A program made the position numbers and the translations under genes. The notes under the pieces are model-generated. The model made no database searches and had not been told where the DNA came from. It saw only the letters and a list, made by a program, of their open reading frames with translations. A DNA stretch of 14,781 bases. Source: DATKCJ01 sp035513275. Its GTDB lineage: Bacteria; Verrucomicrobiota; Verrucomicrobiia; Opitutales; Opitutaceae. Position 1 is the stretch's first letter, and each line of letters opens with the position of its first letter. Shown here one piece after another: positions 1 to 7,562 of this stretch. The stretch covers positions 1 through 14,781 of the forward strand of contig DATKCJ010000411.1 in assembly GCA_035513275.1 (NCBI GenBank), written 5' to 3'.

Positions 1-1
1 C

Positions 2-658
2 CGCGGCCGCATTCCATACGGTTGGCAGGTGCTCATGAACTGGTCGTGGATGAATCCGCCCGCGCTGCAGTTCTTCTACGAGGACAAGTCGCCCAACGAC
101 TACTTCATCGGCGGCCTCTCCGGCCCGGGCTACATGTATCCTAAGGCCATCCCGCCCGAGAAATTTCCCGCGCTCATGGCAATCGGCCGCAGGCTCATGC
201 GGACGCTCGACCTCCGCGTCCTCGAGATCATGGACGACTCCGAAGGCAACCGCCACGTCGGCAACACCGACCTGCCGAAGGAACTCGTCGACCGCTACTA
301 CGAGGAATACCCCGACGTGCTCGGCTTCATCAACGGCTACGGCAGCGCCCGCACGTTCGATCTTCGCGACGGCAAGCCCTTCCTCAGCTACGATTACTAC
401 CTCTCACTCGATCGCTCTGAAGAGGAAGCCGCCGCCGATCTCGATGAGCTCATGCAGCTCAACCCTGTCCGCCCCTACTTCCTCCTCGTGCATGTGCGCG
501 AGCGAAACACCGTCGAGAAAGTCGCCAACATTATCGGCCGCCTGAGCGAGCCGGTAGAGGTGGTTCCGCTCGACGTCTTCCTGAAACTCGCCGCCGGTGC
601 AAAGACCTACCAAACGCGTTACCAGGATCCCGCCGACGGCGTTAATCTGAATCCCTGA
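2..658 (+). CDS. GxGYxYP-family putative glycoside hydrolase, C-terminal part (cut by window edge)
   Basis: The reading frame is open to the left edge, and its first codons (RIPYGWQVLMNW) align with the middle of the full paralogue at 1300-3000, so the gene starts outside the window. The motif GPGYMYP, preceded by DYFIGGLS, is the signature that names the GxGYxYP family, a putative glycoside hydrolase family from carbohydrate-degradation loci with no biochemistry known to me. Further blocks shared with the paralogue are GNTDL, DRYYEEYPDVLGFINGYG, SYDYY, RPYFLLVHVRE and VEVVPLDVFLKLAA, with the same ending KTYxTRYQDP. The final residues differ. About 218 residues are visible, covering most of the C-terminal domain. 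The next gene starts 27 bp downstream with no terminator visible, so co-transcription is likely. The family assignment is confident; the glycosidase activity is a family-level prediction only. Confidence 0.88.
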   Translation, partial: RGRIPYGWQVLMNWSWMNPPALQFFYEDKSPNDYFIGGLSGPGYMYPKAIPPEKFPALMAIGRRLMRTLDLRVLEIMDDSEGNRHVGNTDLPKELVDRYYEEYPDVLGFINGYGSARTFDLRDGKPFLSYDYYLSLDRSEEEAAADLDELMQLNPVRPYFLLVHVRERNTVEKVANIIGRLSEPVEVVPLDVFLKLAAGAKTYQTRYQDPADGVNLNP

Positions 659-685
659 GCCCGTTTGCCCGCGCACACTCGTGCC

Positions 686-1207
686 ATGTTCGCTTCACCC
701 AGACTTCTCGCTCTCCTATTGTTCCTTTCGCCGCTCGCCATTCATGCCGGATCCCCGATCGAGGGCCGCTGGCGAATGGACCCCGCGCGCAGTTCCGCGC
801 TCGACGGCTGGAACGCTTGGGATCTCGTGATCGCAGTCGACGGCACGCGTGTGAGCCTGCGTCACGACATGCGCTGGCGCACCACGCTCCACAATGCGAC
901 CAACACCGTCGATGCTGCTGCGCCATCCGAGGTCGCCGGATTCTTCCGCGTTGAGCAGCGTCACATGGCGCTCTATCCCGCGAAAGGAGGAGTCACTGCA
1001 GTCAGCGCTGCGTGGCTCGACTCCGGCCGCACGCTCCGCGTCGAGGCCGACACGCCCATCGAAATCTCCCAAGGCGAAGCTACGATGCGTCTCTATCTTG
1101 AGTATCGTCTCCTCGAGGGCGGCGACTCCCTAGTGCTCATCGAACTCCACAACTCGCGCCCCCAGCCGCTCGTGTATCGCTTCAACCGCGTCGAGGAGGA
1201 GAAGTAA
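686..1207 (+). CDS. Small secreted protein of unknown function (probable beta-rich, lipocalin-like)
   Basis: I do not recognise a named family. The ATG at 686 is chosen over an in-frame TTG at 665 because it starts a clean signal peptide (MFASPRLLALLLFLSPLAIHA, probable cleavage after HAG or HA). The mature part of about 150 aa begins SPIEGRWRMDPARS, a pattern typical of small secreted proteins that open with a lipocalin-like strand ('G.W..D...S'). It continues with alternating polar and hydrophobic segments (VIAVDGTRVSLRHDM, LRVEADTPIEIS, LVLIELHNSRPQPLVYRFNRV) that suggest mostly beta structure. There is no cysteine, membrane helix or recognisable catalytic motif in the mature part. It lies 27 bp behind the partial GxGYxYP gene and ahead of the full one. 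That context suggests a periplasmic or extracellular accessory role in glycan binding or processing, but this is inference. Confidence 0.72.
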   Translation: MFASPRLLALLLFLSPLAIHAGSPIEGRWRMDPARSSALDGWNAWDLVIAVDGTRVSLRHDMRWRTTLHNATNTVDAAAPSEVAGFFRVEQRHMALYPAKGGVTAVSAAWLDSGRTLRVEADTPIEISQGEATMRLYLEYRLLEGGDSLVLIELHNSRPQPLVYRFNRVEEEK

Positions 1208-1259
1208 CGACAATCACTCCCAAGTCCTTGGTTCAATCAATTCAGCATCTTGCTCCAAA

Positions 1260-1358
1260 GGTAGCCCGCGATCTCCGAGCGCGGGTCTGGTGGGGCGCGT
1301 TGTCCCTAACGCGCCCGAGAACGACCGACCGCAAGAAGCGCGTTGAGGGCAACGCGCT
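1260..1358. repeat. Composite palindromic repeat overlapping the 5' end of the GxGYxYP gene
   Basis: Three inverted repeats lie in a row. CCCGCG (1265-1270) pairs with CGCGGG (1280-1285). GGCGCGTT (1294-1301) pairs with AACGCGCC (1308-1315). AGCGCGTTG (1337-1345) pairs with CAACGCGCT (1350-1358) over a 4-base loop. The left part, starting GGTAGCCCGCGATCTCCGAG, is closely related to parts of the elements at 7242-7347 and 10340-10402 (reverse complement in the right arm of the latter). The element therefore belongs to a dispersed intergenic family rather than to the coding sequence. Hairpin folding of the mRNA here could affect translation of the gene that follows. Confidence 0.75.
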
Positions 1359-3000
1359 CCACCTCCGGAAACTGTCCGACCTTCTTGTCGTTTCACTCGC
1401 CCTCTCGATCGCGCTGCCAGCCATCGCAGCCCCCGCGCCCGCCGCCCACTCTATGCGCTGGGATCTCGACTGGCGCGTCGCCGGCGGCATGCCCGAAAAG
1501 GCGATGCTCGCGAGCCTGCAGGGACTCGCGAATCGCAACGCCCCGCGGCTCTACATCGTCCACCCGCCGGATTTCCAATGGGAGATCACCGGCCCGCTCT
1601 TCTCCTTCTATGAGCGCAAGCACGGCGTGAAGTTCACGGAGGTCGTCACCTCCGACGAGGCGCTGACTCTCTTCGCCCGGCACGCGAAGGGTTATGTCGT
1701 GTGGGACCCGGCGGTTCCCGCGACGATGAACGTCGCCTACACGATCGCCGGGCTCGAAGACGCACTGATCGTCACCGAGTCGCTCGTCCCGCTCGCCGAG
1801 CGCCATGGCCTGTCGCGCATCGACGATCTCCGCGGCCGCTATGACGGCCGGACCGACGCGCAGATCTACGCCGACGCCGTTGACCGCTACTGGGCACGAT
1901 GCGCGCGCGACAGCATCATGCTCATGGGAGGCCACGCGGGAGCGGTGCGCCAGCCCGCGATGGCCGATTGGGGCGTGCGCCGGCGGATGTTTTTCCAGGA
2001 TCTGTCCGCCAATCCCAAGCACCCAGACGAACTCGCCCTCGCACAGCGCCTCCTCGGCGAACTCAACCCCGGCGCCACAGTCTTCGGCTGGCACTCCTAC
2101 GCGAAGGATACCGAGGAGCAATGGACCACACTCCTCTCCGGTTACGGTCTCAAGATGGAAGGCCTGCACAATCTCCCGAACCTGAGCTTCAACTGCCAGT
2201 TCAGCTTCACGCCCGGATTCAAGTTCACCAACAACCACAACGTCGCGCGCGACGCGGTGCTCACCGCCGAATCAAAAGTCTACATCTCCTTCGTGCAATC
2301 CGACAGCATCGGCATCGGCGTGTGGACGAAGCCCGGCCGCGGCAAGCTCCCGTTCGCGTGGCAGGTGACGATGAACTGGACGAAGTTTTCCCCCGCCGCG
2401 CTCGAGTATTTCCACGAGAGTGCCACGCCCAATGACTACTTCATCGGCGGCCTCTCCGGCCCGGGCTACATGTATCCATACCATATCCCCGCGGACCGGT
2501 TCCCGCTCCTGATGAAAGAAGCGCGCGAGCTCATGGCCGTGCTTGACGAGCACGTGATGGAGATCATGGACAACTCCGCCGCCGACGGAAACGTCGGCAA
2601 CGCCGACCTCACGAAGGAAACCGTCGACCGCTACTACGAGGCGTTCCCCGACGTGATCGGCTTCATCAACGGCTACGGTCCCGCCCGCACCCGCGACCTG
2701 CGCGACACCCGGCCGATGATCTCCTACGACTACTACATCGACCCGCGCCGCCCGCGTGCGGAGGTCGCCGCCGACCTCAACGAGCTGATCGCGCTCAACT
2801 CAAAGCGTCCCTATTTCCTCCTCGTGCACGTCCGCGAGTCCAACGACGTCAACAGCCTCGTCGAGGTCGTCGCACAGCTCCACGGCCCCGTCGAAGTCGT
2901 CCCGCTCGATGTCTTCTTGAAACTCGCCGCGAGCAACAAGACCTACACCACGCGTTACCAGGATCCCGACGACCCCAAGCACTTCACCGGCTACAAGTGA
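1300..3000 (+). CDS. GxGYxYP-family putative glycoside hydrolase, full length, secreted
   Basis: The protein has 566 aa from the TTG at 1300; the open frame begins at a TTG at 1228. The start is uncertain. There is no ATG or GTG before the signal peptide (core LLVVSLALSIALPAIAAPAPAA), the first ATG (1453) lies after it, and the upstream codons are inside a palindromic repeat. A CTG at 1372 is another candidate. Mature residues from about 50 (MRWDLDWR..MLASLQGLANR) to about 300 match the N-terminal GxGYxYP domain. Residues of about 320-550 form the C-terminal domain with the signature GPGYMYP (2458-2478). The GxGYxYP family occurs with carbohydrate-active enzymes and is predicted to hydrolyse glycosides; activity and substrate are unknown. 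The protein should act in the periplasm or outside the cell. The heparinase-like gene follows after 18 bp, so they are probably co-transcribed. The C-terminal half is a close paralogue of the partial gene at the left edge. Confidence 0.87.
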   Translation: MSLTRPRTTDRKKRVEGNALHLRKLSDLLVVSLALSIALPAIAAPAPAAHSMRWDLDWRVAGGMPEKAMLASLQGLANRNAPRLYIVHPPDFQWEITGPLFSFYERKHGVKFTEVVTSDEALTLFARHAKGYVVWDPAVPATMNVAYTIAGLEDALIVTESLVPLAERHGLSRIDDLRGRYDGRTDAQIYADAVDRYWARCARDSIMLMGGHAGAVRQPAMADWGVRRRMFFQDLSANPKHPDELALAQRLLGELNPGATVFGWHSYAKDTEEQWTTLLSGYGLKMEGLHNLPNLSFNCQFSFTPGFKFTNNHNVARDAVLTAESKVYISFVQSDSIGIGVWTKPGRGKLPFAWQVTMNWTKFSPAALEYFHESATPNDYFIGGLSGPGYMYPYHIPADRFPLLMKEARELMAVLDEHVMEIMDNSAADGNVGNADLTKETVDRYYEAFPDVIGFINGYGPARTRDLRDTRPMISYDYYIDPRRPRAEVAADLNELIALNSKRPYFLLVHVRESNDVNSLVEVVAQLHGPVEVVPLDVFLKLAASNKTYTTRYQDPDDPKHFTGYK

Positions 3001-3018
3001 GTTAACCCCGCCCACCCC

Positions 3019-5115
3019 ATGAGCCACCCCACCCGCCGCACTTTCCTCAGAAGCTCGGCCGCCCTCGCGGCGGCACTTCCGTTTGCACGGCTCGACCTGC
3101 GCGGCACCGATGCATCCGCCGCCGCTCCCTCGCACGCTGCCGGATCGCGAGGACTGCTCTTCGACGCGTCCGACCTGCCGCGCATCCGCGCCAACGCGCG
3201 CCATCCCCGTTTCGCGGAGCTCTTGCAGAGCATGCGCGAGGCCGATGTAGCCGCGGATCTCGATTTCCTCGCGAACAAAGTCCGCCTCAACAACCACGTC
3301 GTCGATCTACTCAACGTGCAGCGAATCCTGGAGCGCGCCTGCGTCCTCCATGCTGTCGAAGGCGACCCTGCGCAGCTCGAGCTCGCGCGCGCCGCGATCC
3401 GCAAGATGCTTGAGTATCCCGAGTGGGATGCGTTCATCGAGGGTGGCCGGCACATCTTCGGCATGCAACGCGCCCCCGAGGGCAGCATCGCGCTCCTTCT
3501 CGCACTCGACTGGCTGAAGGGCTCGCTCACCACAGAGGAGGTCGCCGCGATCGAGGAAGCTGTGGCGACGAAGGGCGCCCCTCCCTGCTACACCGCGATC
3601 TACGGCATGAAGTATCCAGACCGCGTGCAGGGCTGGGACTGGAACCCTCGCAGCGATGTGAAGGACTTCCGCCACATCGACCTCAAGCGCTGGCCGCTCA
3701 TCCTCAACTCGACCAATCTCAAGATCATCCCGACCGCCGCGCTCGGCATGATCGCGTGCCACTTCCTCGGTCGCCGCGCGGAAGCCACAGGCTGGCTCGA
3801 ACTCGCCCGCTCCAGCGCGCGTGCCTTCTCCACGATCTATGGCAGCGACGGTTGTTACGACGAGGGTATCAGCTACTGGGGCTACACCACGCTCCACATG
3901 GCGCTCTTCGCCGAGGCACTGTGGCGCACGCAGGGTATCGACGAGCGCGAGCTGATCAACTACCCCGGCTCTGCCCGCTACGCGCTGAGCATGACGTTGC
4001 CCACGCTGCCCAACGAAAACGCCGTGGCCAATTTCAAGCACATCGATGGCTTCATGATGCCGCTCGTGAAGCCCGAGTTCGACATCGTGAACTTCGGCGA
4101 CGCCAACGGTGCGGTCGATGTTTCAGTCGCCGCGTGGATCGGCCGCACACATCGCGATCCCGTCGCCAGCTACCTCGCGCGAGATGTCGGCGAGGCGCGC
4201 TATCTCTACGGACTCATCTGGTATGACGCCGACGCGCCAGTCGCTCCGCCGGAGCCGGCGCTTCTCGATCACCGGATGACAAACGACCTCGTGGTCTCGC
4301 GCACTGGATGGAACGCCACGGACAATGTCCTCGCCCTGCGGAGCGGCGGACCCGGCAACCATGAGCACGCCGATCGAAACAGCGTCATCTTCAAGGCCTA
4401 TGGCGAGCGGCTCCTCCACGATCCGACACGCGCCGCCTACGTCGCCCATCAGCCGCGCTGGGCTCTGCGCCTCACTGACGCGCACACCGCCGTCCTCATC
4501 AACGGCGAAGGCCATCAGTATCACGACGGCCGCGAGGGCACCAACCCCTCGTGGTCGTTTGCCCGCGTCATCGACTACCGCACCGGTCCCGGGTGGATGA
4601 CCGTGACGAGCGACGCGACCGACGCCTACCAACTCGTCAACAGCAAGGTGGCGCGCGTGCTGCGCACGCTCGTGTTCCTGAAGCCCGACATCGTCGTTTT
4701 CCTCGACCGCGTGACGTTGCTCGACGCGAAGGCCTCCGTGCAGGTCCGCTTCCAGGCCAACAATGAGGATCTCGCCGCCACGCTCACGCTTCCCGGCGAC
4801 GACTTTCTGATCACGCGTCCGCACGCCTCGCTGCTTGGCCGCGTCGCGCGCACACCGGGCCTCGATGTGCGCATCGGCAAGTTGCCACTCGCGGAGAAGG
4901 ATGGCTCGCAGCCGTTCGTCGAAGTCGAGTCGCCGGACGCGGCCGACCACGAGATCCTCACCGTTTGCAGCGCGCGGCCGGCCGGCGAGTCTCACGGCGA
5001 TCTTCGCCTTACTCGTGAGGGCGCGGTCTGGCGCGTCCAAGGCACGCACGCCGGTGCGAACGTGAACATTACTCTTACCTCCGCCACCACCGGCGCCCCG
5101 CTCGTGAGCCTCTAA
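3019..5115 (+). CDS. Heparinase II/III-family polysaccharide lyase, Tat-exported (copy 1)
   Basis: The protein has 698 aa. The ATG start gives a Tat signal peptide: TRRTFLRSS, then the hydrophobic stretch AALAAALPFARL. Residues of about 40-400 form a helical alginate-lyase-like/(alpha/alpha) toroid region with NNHVVD, GMQRAPEG, ILNSTNLKIIP and DEGISYWGYTT (Tyr286 and Tyr289 are candidate catalytic tyrosines). Residues of about 400-690 form the beta-rich heparinase II/III-like domain with the hallmark GNHEHADRNS (His448, His450, Asp452) followed by LLHDPTRAAY. Members of this fold cleave uronate-containing polysaccharides by beta-elimination, and many use metal- and active-site His/Tyr residues. 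The exact substrate (glycosaminoglycan, alginate-like or exopolysaccharide) cannot be set from sequence. Export in folded form by Tat fits a metal-containing enzyme. It sits 18 bp after the GxGYxYP gene and 12 bp before its paralogue. Confidence 0.9.
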   Translation: MSHPTRRTFLRSSAALAAALPFARLDLRGTDASAAAPSHAAGSRGLLFDASDLPRIRANARHPRFAELLQSMREADVAADLDFLANKVRLNNHVVDLLNVQRILERACVLHAVEGDPAQLELARAAIRKMLEYPEWDAFIEGGRHIFGMQRAPEGSIALLLALDWLKGSLTTEEVAAIEEAVATKGAPPCYTAIYGMKYPDRVQGWDWNPRSDVKDFRHIDLKRWPLILNSTNLKIIPTAALGMIACHFLGRRAEATGWLELARSSARAFSTIYGSDGCYDEGISYWGYTTLHMALFAEALWRTQGIDERELINYPGSARYALSMTLPTLPNENAVANFKHIDGFMMPLVKPEFDIVNFGDANGAVDVSVAAWIGRTHRDPVASYLARDVGEARYLYGLIWYDADAPVAPPEPALLDHRMTNDLVVSRTGWNATDNVLALRSGGPGNHEHADRNSVIFKAYGERLLHDPTRAAYVAHQPRWALRLTDAHTAVLINGEGHQYHDGREGTNPSWSFARVIDYRTGPGWMTVTSDATDAYQLVNSKVARVLRTLVFLKPDIVVFLDRVTLLDAKASVQVRFQANNEDLAATLTLPGDDFLITRPHASLLGRVARTPGLDVRIGKLPLAEKDGSQPFVEVESPDAADHEILTVCSARPAGESHGDLRLTREGAVWRVQGTHAGANVNITLTSATTGAPLVSL

Positions 5116-5127
5116 CCAAACTCCGCC

Positions 5128-7221
5128 ATGTCCACTCGTCGCACATTTCTGAAAAGCTCGGCCGCACTCGCGGCCACACTGCCGTTTGCACGCATTCCAC
5201 TCAGCGCTGCAGAGTCCGCAGCCGCAGCATCCACCCCGACTCCCGGCCCGTCACGAGGATTGCTCTTCGACACCTCCGAGCTGCCGCGCATCCGCGCCAA
5301 CCTTGAGCTGCCGCGCTGCGCCGAGATCCGCGCGACACTCACGAACGTTGATTTTGCCGCGGAGACGAAGTTTCTCCTCGAGGAAATCAAGTTCAACAAC
5401 CACGTCGTCGATTTCGCGCGCGCCCGGAGGCTCGTCGAGCACTGCTCGTTCGCCTACGCGATTTGGGGAGATCAGCGCCAGCTCGACCTCGCACTTCTGG
5501 CGATGCGCCGACTCTGCGACTACAAGCGGTGGGACTACTTCCTCGAGGGCGGCACGGACACCATCGGCCTGCAACGCGCGCCCGAGGCCACAATCGCCAC
5601 ATGCTACGCGCTCGACTGGCTCGGCTCGAATGTGCCGGCCGATCTCATCGCACGGGTCGAGGACCGGATCGCCAACGAAGGCGCGTCCGCATGCTACCGC
5701 ACGCTCTACGGCATGAAGTATCCGGATCGCGTGAAAGGCTGGGGCTTCGATCCCGAGGACGATTTCCCGCAGGCCTACCGCATCAGCCTCGCGCGCTGGC
5801 CGCTCATTCTCAACGCCACCAACCTCAAGATCATCCCCACGTGCGGCCTCGGCATTGCGGCGGTGTGGTTCCACGGTCGCCATCCCGACGCAACGAAGTG
5901 GCTCGATCTCTCGCGTCAGAGCGCGCGCGCGTTCTCGACAATGTATGGCGAAGACGGCTCCTACGACGAAGGCGTCGGCTACTGGGGCTACACGACGTCG
6001 CACCTCGCAATGGTCGCAGAGGCGATTCACCGCAGGCTCGGCATCGACGACCGCAAACTCATCGACTACCCCGGCTCGATCCGATTCGGCCTCGCGATGG
6101 CGATGCCGTGCGGCGGAGGCAAGATCGTCGACCCGAAACTCGGCACCGCCTACAATGCCACGCCGAAGGGCAACTACGACCCCGCGCTCGACGTCGTGAA
6201 CTTCTGCGACGCGCTCCCAGGGATGGACGTCTCGGTCGCGGGCTGGGTCGGCAGCGTCACCGGCGATCCGATCTGTAACCATGTTGCGAAACACACGGGC
6301 TCGCTCCGTCTACTCCAAGGCGCCGTGTGGCTTCATCCCGATGCGCCGGAAAAGGCGCCGGGCCCGGACCTTCACGACGTGCGCCTCAGCATCGACTGGG
6401 TCGTCGCGCGCACCGGCTGGGCGCCGGAGGATTCCGTCGTCGCGCTTCGCAGCGGCGGGCCAGCTAACCACGAACACGCAGACCGCAACAGCGTCATCTT
6501 CAAGGCGCATGGCGACCGGCTCTTCCACGATCCATTCCGCGCGGGCTACTCTTACACGACACCGCAGTGGATCCTCCGTCTCACCGAGGCACATACCGCC
6601 GTGCTTATCGACGGCAAGGGCCACCAGTATCACGACGGTTCCGAGGGCACCAACTCCTCCTGGGCCGAGGCGAGCGTCACCGACTTCCGCAAGGGCAAGG
6701 GTTGGATGGCAGTCACGAGCGACGCGACGCATGCTTATGAGCTCGTGTTGCCCGACACAAAGTTTGTCGCGCGCACAATTGTCTTCCTGAAGCCCGACGT
6801 CGTGATCCTGCTCGATCGCGTGCAACTGAAGTCCGCCGCGCCCGTGCAACTGCGCTTCCAAGTCTTCAACGACGACGGCCGCGGCGTTGCCACCGCGGAA
6901 GGCGCGACATTCGGCATCGATCGTCCGCTCGCGTCGCTGCGCGCAGTGCTCGCGTCCAACGGCGAAGTCGTCGCGAAGACAAGAAAGCACGACCTGCCCG
7001 AGGATCTCGGCGTGTTCCCGTTCGTCGAGGCGGTCTCGGCGTCCGCGACCGAGCACGAGGTTGTCACCGCTTGCACCTCCGCGCCTGCAGGCGGCGCGCA
7101 CGGCTCGCTCAAGGTCGCGCGCGAAGGCGACGCGTGGCGCGTCACCGGCACCCACGCCGGCCGCAAAATCGACGTCGCGATCCGCACCGCCGGCGCCGTG
7201 CCCGAGATCACAATTGCGTGA
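5128..7221 (+). CDS. Heparinase II/III-family polysaccharide lyase, Tat-exported (copy 2)
   Basis: The protein has 697 aa and is a tandem paralogue of the preceding gene. The Tat signal STRRTFLKSSAALAATLPFA is nearly identical. The hallmark NHEHADRNS falls at the same residue numbers (447-455), and DEGVGYWGYTT gives Tyr285/Tyr288. The toroid-type N-terminal region and the beta-rich C-terminal region are both complete, so this copy looks functional. The strongest difference is a loop at residues of about 325-355 (GGGKIVDPKLGTAYNATPKG) that replaces a different, shorter segment of copy 1 (NENAVANFKHIDGFMMPLVK). This suggests altered substrate subsites. It is separated from copy 1 by 12 bp and is presumably the last gene of the operon, since a 341-bp repeat-rich gap follows. 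A specific glycan substrate is not assignable. Confidence 0.9.
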   Translation: MSTRRTFLKSSAALAATLPFARIPLSAAESAAAASTPTPGPSRGLLFDTSELPRIRANLELPRCAEIRATLTNVDFAAETKFLLEEIKFNNHVVDFARARRLVEHCSFAYAIWGDQRQLDLALLAMRRLCDYKRWDYFLEGGTDTIGLQRAPEATIATCYALDWLGSNVPADLIARVEDRIANEGASACYRTLYGMKYPDRVKGWGFDPEDDFPQAYRISLARWPLILNATNLKIIPTCGLGIAAVWFHGRHPDATKWLDLSRQSARAFSTMYGEDGSYDEGVGYWGYTTSHLAMVAEAIHRRLGIDDRKLIDYPGSIRFGLAMAMPCGGGKIVDPKLGTAYNATPKGNYDPALDVVNFCDALPGMDVSVAGWVGSVTGDPICNHVAKHTGSLRLLQGAVWLHPDAPEKAPGPDLHDVRLSIDWVVARTGWAPEDSVVALRSGGPANHEHADRNSVIFKAHGDRLFHDPFRAGYSYTTPQWILRLTEAHTAVLIDGKGHQYHDGSEGTNSSWAEASVTDFRKGKGWMAVTSDATHAYELVLPDTKFVARTIVFLKPDVVILLDRVQLKSAAPVQLRFQVFNDDGRGVATAEGATFGIDRPLASLRAVLASNGEVVAKTRKHDLPEDLGVFPFVEAVSASATEHEVVTACTSAPAGGAHGSLKVAREGDAWRVTGTHAGRKIDVAIRTAGAVPEITIA

Positions 7222-7241
7222 AGATGCGAACTCAATGTCTG

Positions 7242-7347
7242 TAGGTGGCCCGCGACCTCCGGGCGCGGGTCTGGCCTCGAACGCCATCCACCCCGTCCTC
7301 GGCGTGCCCGCCCTAGCCTCGGCGACGGCGGGAGAGGCCGGGCTACC
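7242..7347. repeat. GTAGCCCG-type palindromic intergenic element
   Basis: The element is bounded by GGTGGCCCG (7244-7252) on the left and CGGGCTACC (7339-7347) on the right, which are near-perfect inverted ends. It contains an internal hairpin, CCCGCG (7249-7254) with CGCGGG (7264-7269). The left segment resembles 1260-1290. The right end, read on the minus strand (GGTAGCCCGGCCTCTCC), matches the left arm of the element at 10340. It begins 20 bp after the stop of the second lyase gene and may also act as an mRNA-stabilising or terminating structure. Confidence 0.65.
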
Positions 7348-7398
7348 TTCCTGCCGGAACCAATAAAATTACGCTCTAGCGCGCCGCGAATCTGATAC

Positions 7399-7419
7399 GG
7401 CGGGCCCACCGGTCCCGCC
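7399..7419. repeat. GGCGGG/CCCGCC hairpin
   Basis: GGCGGG (7399-7404) and CCCGCC (7414-7419) are perfect inverted arms around a 9-base loop, set in the 341-bp gap between the lyase operon and the symporter gene. No T-run follows, so it is not a classical intrinsic terminator. Confidence 0.5.
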
Positions 7420-7432
7420 CTACCCCCGTTCC

Positions 7433-7465
7433 AATCCGCAATCCGAATTCCGCAATCCGCAATCT
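7433..7465. repeat. Heptad iterated repeat (GATTGCG units on the minus strand)
   Basis: Read on the minus strand, about four and a half copies of a 7-base unit follow one another (GATTGCG, GATTGCG, GAATTCG, GATTGCG, GATTG). Because the unit length is 7, any translation through it cycles through frames and gives peptides such as LRIAEFGLRI, a hallmark of spurious ORFs. A related heptad array lies at 10421-10452. Both are non-coding and lie upstream of a gene start. Confidence 0.65.
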
Positions 7466-7501
7466 TCCCTTCGTCCCCTGTCTCCTGCTTGCCGCGCCAT
7501 A

Positions 7502-7562
7502 GTCCCGCTCAGCGGGACGACGGCGGGTCCCCTCACTCCCTTTCCCTTTCTCCCTCCTCCCC
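7502..7562. other. Short palindrome and polypyrimidine leader before the symporter gene
   Basis: GTCCCGCT and AGCGGGAC (7502-7518) form a tight palindrome. From about 7527 to the start codon at 7563 the + strand is almost pure C and T, with runs such as CCCTTTCCCTTTCTCCC. No Shine-Dalgarno sequence is present. The tract probably forms the untranslated leader of the symporter mRNA. Together with the upstream repeats this accounts for nearly all of the 7222-7562 gap; no gene is seen there. Confidence 0.45.

Noticed and set aside
5251..6294. 347-codon minus-strand open frame, with similar ones at 1393-2238, 4123-5049, 6310-7287 and 7533-8384
   Set aside because: All are antisense to clearly recognisable genes and show low-complexity Arg/Ala/Glu/Val-rich products without family motifs.
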